A stretch of 64,000 nt of DNA from Ryuthela nishihirai (taxonomy: Eukaryota > Arthropoda > Arachnida > Araneae > Heptathelidae): positions 18,021,404 to 18,085,403 of the forward strand of contig JAWZYU010000034.1 in NCBI GenBank assembly GCA_038380435.1, in the 5' to 3' direction. The notes beneath the pieces are model-generated. The model saw only the letters and a program-made list of their open reading frames with translations, did no database searches and was not told the DNA's origin. Each line of letters opens with the position of its first letter. The stretch's first letter is position 1. The translations under genes and the position numbers were made by a program. Shown here piece after piece: positions 57,896-64,000 of the stretch.

Positions 57896-58910
57896 ATTTT
57901 TTAATGTATGATGGGGCAAATGCACATAGCAGTATTTTATTAGTAATTATAAAACATAAAAAGTATTTGTCTTTTAGTTCTTAAATTTAAAAAGTTGCTT
58001 TTCTCTCGCTCCTATGAAAATAGTGGGCAGATCATTGCTGTCAGTGGAATTTCTACCATAACAGAACTCAACAGGTCAAAATTTCTGCGATAAACAGATC
58101 ACCTGAAACATACATTAAAAGTTTTGTAGTTTCGATATTTAGTGATCTCTAACGATATAAATTAAAACTACCTTTGAAAATGCGAATTACATTTCATTAG
58201 TAACCAATTAAAAAAGAGATTTCCAATTATCTCTTAAAACAAAACCGTTCCGTTTCTTACCTACCTTGGGCTTAGGGTCAATTTATTTTTCTCAATGGAA
58301 GTTTCAAGATAGTCACATTCCACCACCAAAATTTCAAATTTCTAGCATAACTACATCGTTTCCAATATTCGTTTTAAATTTTGGGATTTTTCGATTTTGT
58401 TTTCCACCATTAGAGGGCGCAATTATAGCTTTTGGGAAATTCGCAAAATTCAAATTGTAATATTTCATCAATACCTGTCCAATCCAAAAAGTAATTTTTA
58501 ATTTATCTCTAAAAACATAATTTTCTGTTAAAACAAAAAAGTTGAATTCACCCCCCCCCCCCCGCCTTCCGGGTCCCTAAAGGAGTCAAGTGATTGTTGC
58601 CAATGATAACTTCGTAACTTTCACATTTCAACACCAAAATTTCAAACTTCTAACGTAACTACATCGTTTGGAATATTCGTTTGATATTTTGGAATTTTCA
58701 AAATTTTCCAAAGTTAGAGGGCGCAGTTATAACTTTTGAGAGATTCGAAAAATGCAAATCGTAATATATCATTAATACCTATCTAAAACAAAAAGAATTT
58801 TTTATTTACCTGTATAAACAAAAAAGTTCGATGTCTACAGAAGGACAGACAACAAAGCGAAATTATATAGCTTTTTTTAAAAAAAAATCCCTAAAATTTA
58901 CTTTTCCCTT

Positions 58911-59289
58911 TTTAGCCGTTTTCTAAAGAGCTTCCAATCATGAACACCGAAATCTATATCAAATATTTCCTACCCTTTTCCGGAATCCATAAGTACCGTG
59001 CAATACCATTCAGCTATGCACGCTAAACAATCTGAGGGACGACCAAACATGGCGTCCAATTTTGAGATGGCCAACCTCTACCTGTATAGGGCCTCTGGTT
59101 ATGACTTTTACCTCGTTCCATTTAGTGGGAAAAAAGTGATCCTTTTTACCAGAAGCAGTAACACGGAAAACAGTGAAATATTTGTATACTAGGGTCTCAC
59201 TCTAGAAAATAACTGTCCATTACATTCATTATTTATTATAGTCATGCCTTTCAAAGCATTTTCTTCTGACAGCTAAACTTCTTAGCTAA
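58911..59289. other. No recognisable feature
   Basis: Short ORF at 58998-59192 without known motif; nothing else seen. Confidence 0.35.
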
Positions 59290-59460
59290 AGGGATGACGA
59301 AACATCTTCGAATACTCTGGAACGGATGGCATAATATCTTCAAAATACATTGTAATAGCAGAGAAAGCAGCTGTAAAAATCAAATAGAAATTCACTGGAA
59401 TGATCGTGAGAATCGCTTTCAAAATACTAAAATACCTGAAATGGATGGCTTCGAAAATCT
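59290..59460 (+). repeat. GGATG/ATCTTC minisatellite, second patch
   Basis: GGAACGGATGGCATAATATC followed by TTCAAAATACATTG and related units match the family at 53950-55180. A short CA run follows at 59461-59475. Confidence 0.6.
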
Positions 59461-59479
59461 GACACACACACACACAGAT

Positions 59480-59700
59480 GGGCTTCGAAAGTCCGCGTCC
59501 CTTGAATGAGACGTCAAGCTCTGGTCCTGTGTGCAGAAGAGCCATATCCTGTGCATATTAAATAACACGCCGGATGGCCTTGACAACTGCCCAGTGGGGC
59601 CCCTTCTCCCAACCTTATCTGAGCCTTTCGTATCTTTGTCACCTGACCACTATTCTGTGCAAAAACGTGTCGCTCAGAGGTAAGGCAACCCACTCAATTA
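59480..59700 (+). mobile_element. SINE family 1, 3' fragment
   Basis: GATGGGCTTCGAAAGTCCGC, then GTGTGCAGAAGAGCCATATC, CGCCGGATGGCCTTGACAA and GTGTCGCTCAGAGGTAAGGC follow family-1 order in + orientation. The tRNA-like head is missing and there is an internal deletion. Confidence 0.75.
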
Positions 59701-59739
59701 ATCCGACAAATGGTAAGAAACGATTACCAATCCGTCGAG

Positions 59740-59930
59740 ATGTTTCTTCATCCATTGAATAGAGGAATATCTCAAAACTGTTGCACAAAATACTATATCG
59801 ATTAATGACGTGATAAAATACTTGATATATTAATGATAAATGACAAGAACTTATCGCAGTTAATTACGAAATCACCTTTTCCATTAGTGGCAAAAATATC
59901 CCAAAATTAATGTTTTGAAATACATTGATT
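59740..59930 (+). repeat. Minisatellite (ATTAATGACAAATGACAAG family), left part
   Basis: Degenerate units with AAAATACTTGATATATTAATG and ATAAATGACAAGAACTT, the same family as 61400-62030. The Tc1-like element at 59931-61237 sits between the two parts. Confidence 0.6.
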
Positions 59931-61237
59931 GACCAAATTAAGGCAACACAGGGTTTTTCATCAATATTTTAACAACATCCCCGTAGGTAAAAATATGCTA
60001 TTAAATGGCAACACTGTATGCGAATTTCGAATGGTTATGCCACTTTGAATCCATTTTCACCATAAGTATCCCTTTCTCTGATATTGGAGGAATGGTATCG
60101 CATTCCTCAGACTCCCCTTCAATTCCTTGCAACATGCAATACTATGCAATTACTAAAGTCTACAAAACCCAGGGTGGCTACCAGATTACCCCCATTTAAA
60201 AACTGTTGTTTGCAAGGAAGGTTAATTCAATTATTTTTATTGATTATATTATAATATTACTATCATCGTTTAGATGATTCCTTGCGATGATGAGATGGCA
60301 GAAGACTTGAAGTAAGTGAAGATAACAAGATGGCTCAGTATGTCGAGATAGGTGGTATCGACACTCTGGAAACAGTTTCCAGGAGACAGAAACCATTCCC
60401 AGAAGAGCTGATCAAGATCGCTGAACTCGAACTGACCAATATCTGGCTGTAATGGCAAGAGAGAATAGTATAATGACTTTGTGTAAACTGTCTCTCGAGG
60501 CTTCTGCAGCCACAGGTGAGAGTATTTCGAGCAGATGGTTTATGTCCCGCTAACACTCGACCACAGAAAAGTTCGCCTAAGATGGTGCTGCCAACGTATC
60601 ACTTGGAGCCTTGAACAATGGACTAATGTTCTGTTTCCTTACGAGTCTCGGTTTAGCCTACAGCCAGATTCTAGACATTGTTTAATCTGAAGAGGATGAG
60701 GAATGCGACACCATTCCTCCAATATCAGAGAAAGGGATACTTATGGTGAAGATGGATCCAAAGTGGAATAACCATCAACTGCCGAGCTCCTTTTAATCTG
60801 TTTGATCGGAGTTCCGTAGCTGCTCAGAGGTAGAGAGATCTTGAATGCGACTTATAAAGTGCAGGAGTACTTGCAAACGGAAGATATCCAACGAATGACT
60901 TCGCCAGCAAGGTTGGGTCTTTGGGAGACTAATTGCGAACTGTTAGCGGCATCCTCGGTCACTGCGTGAGGAAAAGTTAGCTCTTGTGGAAGAATGGGAT
61001 TTGCTGACTCATGAACAACCTTTCATTCAGCATGAATCGAGGCTGTTGGGTCTGCTTAGCCGAGAAATAGTCAATAATGACTTCAGATGTGCATATTGTG
61101 CAACATCTGAAATCATCTTCTGCAATGCACAACATTTTCTTGTTAAAATGCTATCATTTTAATACGTTCATTTGTGTCGTCAAATTGCACAATAAAAATG
61201 AAATGTCACATTTCGTTAGTGTTACCTTAATTTTGTG
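59931..61237 (+). mobile_element. Tc1-like transposon (copy F) with TIRs and an internal inverted duplication
   Basis: Ends GACCAAATTAAGGCAACAC (59931-59949) and, inverted, CACAAAATTAAGGTAACAC (61219-61237) form 19-bp TIRs matching at 16 positions. The transposase is in pieces on the + strand: RKVRLRWCCQRITWSLEQW then VLFPYESRFSLQPDSRHCLI at about 60565-60690 (first catalytic position Asp changed to Tyr in the usual TDES motif), followed by RHHSSNIRERDTYGEDG. Many stops follow. The segment 60699-60776 is repeated inverted near the left end at 60031-60109. Confidence 0.85.
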
Positions 61238-61254
61238 AAGAAATTTACATTTAC

Positions 61255-61390
61255 GGATACGTAGATGTAATTATACCTAGATGTAAGAATTTACATCTAC
61301 GGATTAACGGATTAACGTGATCTACGGATTAACGTGACACATATAACGGATCTACGGATTAACGGTTTACATCTACGGATTAACGGATGT
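61255..61390 (+). repeat. Short tandem repeat of CTACGGATTAACG
   Basis: The word ATCTACGGATTAACG occurs four times with variable spacers between 61297 and 61386, starting just beyond the Tc1-like right end. Confidence 0.85.
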
Positions 61391-61399
61391 ATATCTGTT

Positions 61400-62030
61400 A
61401 ACGATAACGCCTTCCATTAATAGTAGAATACCTTTCTACTAATCATTAAAATGCTTCATCCCTTACAACAACTGACAAAGATACTCCTCAGTAATTTATC
61501 AAAAATAAATTTCTGAACAACACTGGTAAATGAAAAATAGCAATTAGGAATAAAGATACTCGATTAATTGCAAATGACAGCAACGGTCCGATTAACGATA
61601 GGATGCCAACGAAAAGGCAATTCATCCATTAATTGAAAATAAAAAAGGGCATTTTTTTTTTAAATCCTGAAGATGTTTGCTCCATTCGTTACAATGACAG
61701 TTCATCGATTAGTGCTAAAAATACTTCATCCGTCAAAGATGATCGACAGGACTACTTCATAACTAATGATAAAAATACTTTATCCGCCAATAGCAAATGA
61801 CATGAAAACTCACGAATTGTGACAGACACTTTATCCATTAATGATCAATTCTAAGGACTGCTTCCTGATTAGTGTAAATACACTTTATCCATTAACGACA
61901 AATTACTAGGCTAGCTCTTTGGTAAGCAGCAACAAAGATCAATCAATTAACGATAAGAACACTTCATTAATTAACGATAGCGATATTTGATCCGTGAACA
62001 GCAAGGCTAACATATCCATTCATCATACTA
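61400..62030 (+). repeat. Minisatellite (ATTAATGACAAATGACAAG family), right part
   Basis: Diverged units of about 40 bases with AAAAATACTTCATCC or TTTATCCATTAATGA and AATGACA words fill most of the interval. No gene. Confidence 0.65.
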
Positions 62031-62880
62031 GCTAATTAACACAGAGATCTAGCGCATGTCTCTGTTCCAATTGGGCATGTTGCCAGGAACAGATTGGCCA
62101 ATGGGACATTCTCTTAATAGCGTTAGCTCTGTAGCTCTCAAATTTTACTTTTTCTGGCATCATTGGGTTTTACGTTTCATCTTAAAAATAAACTGAGCTT
62201 AGTCCAAATGGAAATTCCAAAATGAGTATACATTGCCAACAGTGGTAGCACTGGGATCGAGTTTAAATTCGATATATATGCGGATTAAAAAGTGACATAT
62301 AAATGAATAAACGGTAGAGTTTATTTAGAATTTGAAAAGGCAAGATTGTGTGTGTCTCTGTCTCAGAAAACGTCTTTCGTCGTTCGGGAGCAACTGCTGT
62401 GAATGGGAAGTGAAGCACTGAAGGAAAAGCAGTAAGCACCGAAATTGAGGTAGGAAACACAAGGAGCGTCTACGAGGTGAGAGACGAGTCAAACGCCGTA
62501 ATTGTAACGCCGAAGAATTGAAGAGTGATGCCGAAGTAGATGACGAGTAACGCCGAAGAATTGAAGAGTGATGAGAAACGTAAAGTCACAATGATAACAA
62601 TGGTTTAATTCTGAAGATATTTACAGATGTCTCCGTGAGAACTGACGTTGGGTACTGGCTTATGGGTTGTTAACTGGCTGCGTGCGTCTTCTACGCACCT
62701 AACAGAGGAAAAATTCTAGACTCGTGAAATACACATTCACGGAGCAGTCCCAGTTCAGGTCTGCTCACGGCAGCCACTGTTTCAGAACTGCCTGATCTTG
62801 GCGACGGGACGTCTGGCGCTCCTCGTGCGAGCGCCGTTCTCCCGGTTCCATGGGACGGTCATTTGGTCTGCGCTCCGAGA
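62031..62880. other. Unassigned spacer
   Basis: GC content rises after 62600. GTAACGCCGAAGAATTGAAG then AGTGATG occurs twice at 62505-62575. No recognised coding family. Confidence 0.4.
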
Positions 62881-63171
62881 TGAAAAGAGTCAGGCCAGAA
62901 AGAGACTGATCACCAACGATCAGGGCAATAAACCTGTCTTGCTAATTGCAGCAAGACACATCAGCCATCAATAGCCTTGAAAAGAGCCAGGTCAGAAAGA
63001 AACTGATCATCAACGATCAGGGCAATAAACCTGTCTTGCTAATTGCAGCAAGACACATCAGCCATCAATAGCCTTGAAAAGAGCCAGGCCAGAAAGAGAC
63101 TGATCACCAACGATCAGGGCAATAAACCTGTCTTACTAATTGCAGCAAGACACATCAGCCATCAATAGCCT
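62881..63171 (+). repeat. 97-bp tandem repeat, three copies
   Basis: Units begin at 62881, 62978 and 63075 (TGAAAAGAG-T/C-CAGG) and differ at only a few positions. Each unit contains two small inverted repeats, CTGATC...GATCAG and GTCTTGCT...AGCAAGAC. Confidence 0.97.
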
Positions 63172-63228
63172 TCGCCAGAGGTGAGAGAGAGGACACAGTT
63201 TCATATAAATAGTTACATTTCTCTAGAG

Positions 63229-63428
63229 TAGGGGTACTCAACGTGGGGTATGCGGTAAAATTTTTTGTGGTACGCCGTGAGAGCTCAAAAGTCGCTAGAT
63301 CTAGTAACAAAGTAAAAATAACCATTGTTATACTATAACTATAGTTTTTATCTATCTATACAAGGGATACGTCAGTTACATACATATTTGCAGGGGGTAC
63401 GTGAAGCATAAAAGGTTGAGAAACACTG
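63229..63428. mobile_element. 200-bp hAT-type MITE
   Basis: Left end TAGGGGTACTCAACGTGG and inverted right end CAGTGTTTCTCAACCTTTT are hAT-like termini. They are flanked by an 8-bp target-site duplication with one mismatch, CTCTAGAG (63221-63228) and GTCTAGAG (63429-63436). No ORF; non-autonomous. Confidence 0.75.
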
Positions 63429-63582
63429 GTCTAGAGCGCAAGGTGAAATAAAAATATATGCATAAAATATACATCAGAATAGCAGTGAAACCTGACTGAT
63501 AGGGCGCTGACACATCACTTTGTTTCTGGCTACACAACTTGATTCACTACTACAACTACACAACTTGATTGCTGGCGTCTCA

Positions 63583-64000
63583 TTTTCCTTCGAAGTGAAT
63601 ACGAACTCAGTGACTGGTTGCACCATCAATATGGTTTAGGTTTATTTTCTACTTTTCATAGGTATTTTTTAGCTTTTTTAATTTCTTTATATTTTTGTCA
63701 CTAAAAACACCTACCTTCAAAAACTTTCATTTATGATTCATAAACATCGATCACATTTTTGCTTCCCTCTTTTTTAGTCTTGTTTGAGGTATCCCATGAC
63801 ATTGGAGATGTCATTCACAAACTTCAATTTGAGATATAATTCGTTAAGATCGACCCCATAAATTTCAGTCCCTTTTGCGGGAGCGAAGAAAGCTGCGAGC
63901 ATAATTTGAAGTATTTTATTGCGGTCCTCACGTGAGCTTCCATTTGACACAAAACTCGTAACTGCAGGCCCTCGCATTCGGAAGATAGAGTAGAAGAACG
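63583..64000 (-). repeat. Start of another foldback arm, cut by the window edge
   Basis: Collinear with 40744-41170 of the left arm: hairpin half (TTCCTTCGAAGTGAATACGA, TTTATTTTCTACTTTTCATA), TGTCACTAAAAACACCTACC, CATAAACATCGATCAC, TCCATTTGACACAAAACTCG and CTCGCATTCGGAAGATAGAG. The outer left half of the hairpin is missing. Confidence 0.85.

Larger units (their letters stand above)
56830..58910. repeat. Roughly 308-bp repeat family with one inverted copy
   Basis: CACCAAAATTTCAAATTTCT then ACTACATCGTTT and AGAGGGCGCAATTATAGCTT at about 58324-58440 recurs at about 58632-58745, a period of 308. More diverged + strand units can be traced back to about 57300. At 56830-57090 the same phrases appear on the opposite strand (CACAAAAATTTCAGATTTCC, GCCAGAGGTGCAATTAAAGC on the - strand). 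SINE and tRNA-like sequences are inserted between units. The ORFs here are by-products of the repeat. Confidence 0.7.

Noticed and set aside
59171..59545. Small ORFs around 59.2-59.5 kb
   Set aside because: They lie in minisatellite and SINE sequence and show no conserved motif.

Overview
The window is a gene-poor, AT-rich piece of an animal nuclear genome. The mix of elements points to an arthropod, and probably an arachnid: RTE-type LINEs, an I-group LINE, many Tc1-like transposons, a THAP/P-type transposase, tRNA-derived SINEs and a multi-copy arthropod ORF family. The phylum is inferred from family resemblance only. I found no intact host protein-coding gene. Every coding trace is either part of a mobile element or a broken multi-copy ORF, so the window reads as a layered repeat graveyard with several clear nesting events.

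Layout, 1-32 kb. The left edge carries a pogo/Tigger-like terminus, a Polinton-type DNA polymerase B fragment (1.46-2.01 kb) and a dead Tc1-like transposase (2.26-2.8 kb). Three RTE-type LINE copies follow: + strand at 3.65-6.47 kb, - strand at 11.4-15.4 kb, and - strand at 17.25-20.04 kb. The middle copy sits inside the intron of a split THAP/P-element-like transposase pseudogene on the - strand. Its first THAP exon is at 16.1 kb and the rest at 10.8-9.1 kb. A SINE with a 12-bp target-site duplication is in turn inserted in that LINE. At 26.2-27.9 kb is an intronless pseudogene of a recognisable but functionally unknown arthropod multi-copy family. From 29.1 to 31.2 kb runs a 38-bp minisatellite with visible higher-order structure.

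Layout, 32-64 kb. A nearly full-length I-group LINE (- strand) fills 32.0-37.3 kb. A scrambled Tc1-like element split by a SINE lies at 37.7-39.3 kb. A GC-rich 677-bp retroposon with a 16-bp target-site duplication lies at 39.64-40.32 kb. From 40.6 to 45.7 kb is a large inverted-repeat (foldback-like) structure whose roughly 1-kb arms are built of roughly 145-bp subrepeats and end in hairpins; one arm has been hit by another Tc1 element. Another copy of the same arm enters at the right edge of the window. Further on are a 513-bp TIR element, a hAT-like element filled with tandem repeats (48.1-49.7 kb), an RTE fragment, a Tc1-like element, a Jockey-like LINE fragment, an inverted roughly 308-bp repeat family, a Tc1-like element with clear TIRs and an internal inverted duplication (59.9-61.2 kb), a 97-bp triplicate and a 200-bp hAT-type MITE.

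As a system, nothing here looks functional as a pathway. The value of the window lies in the structural record: nested insertions with readable target-site duplications, internal inverted copies inside two different Tc1-like elements, near-perfect palindromes with 0-2 nt loops, and a candidate undescribed foldback-type element. At least five degenerate minisatellite families, with units of about 38-45 bp, occupy much of 25-62 kb.
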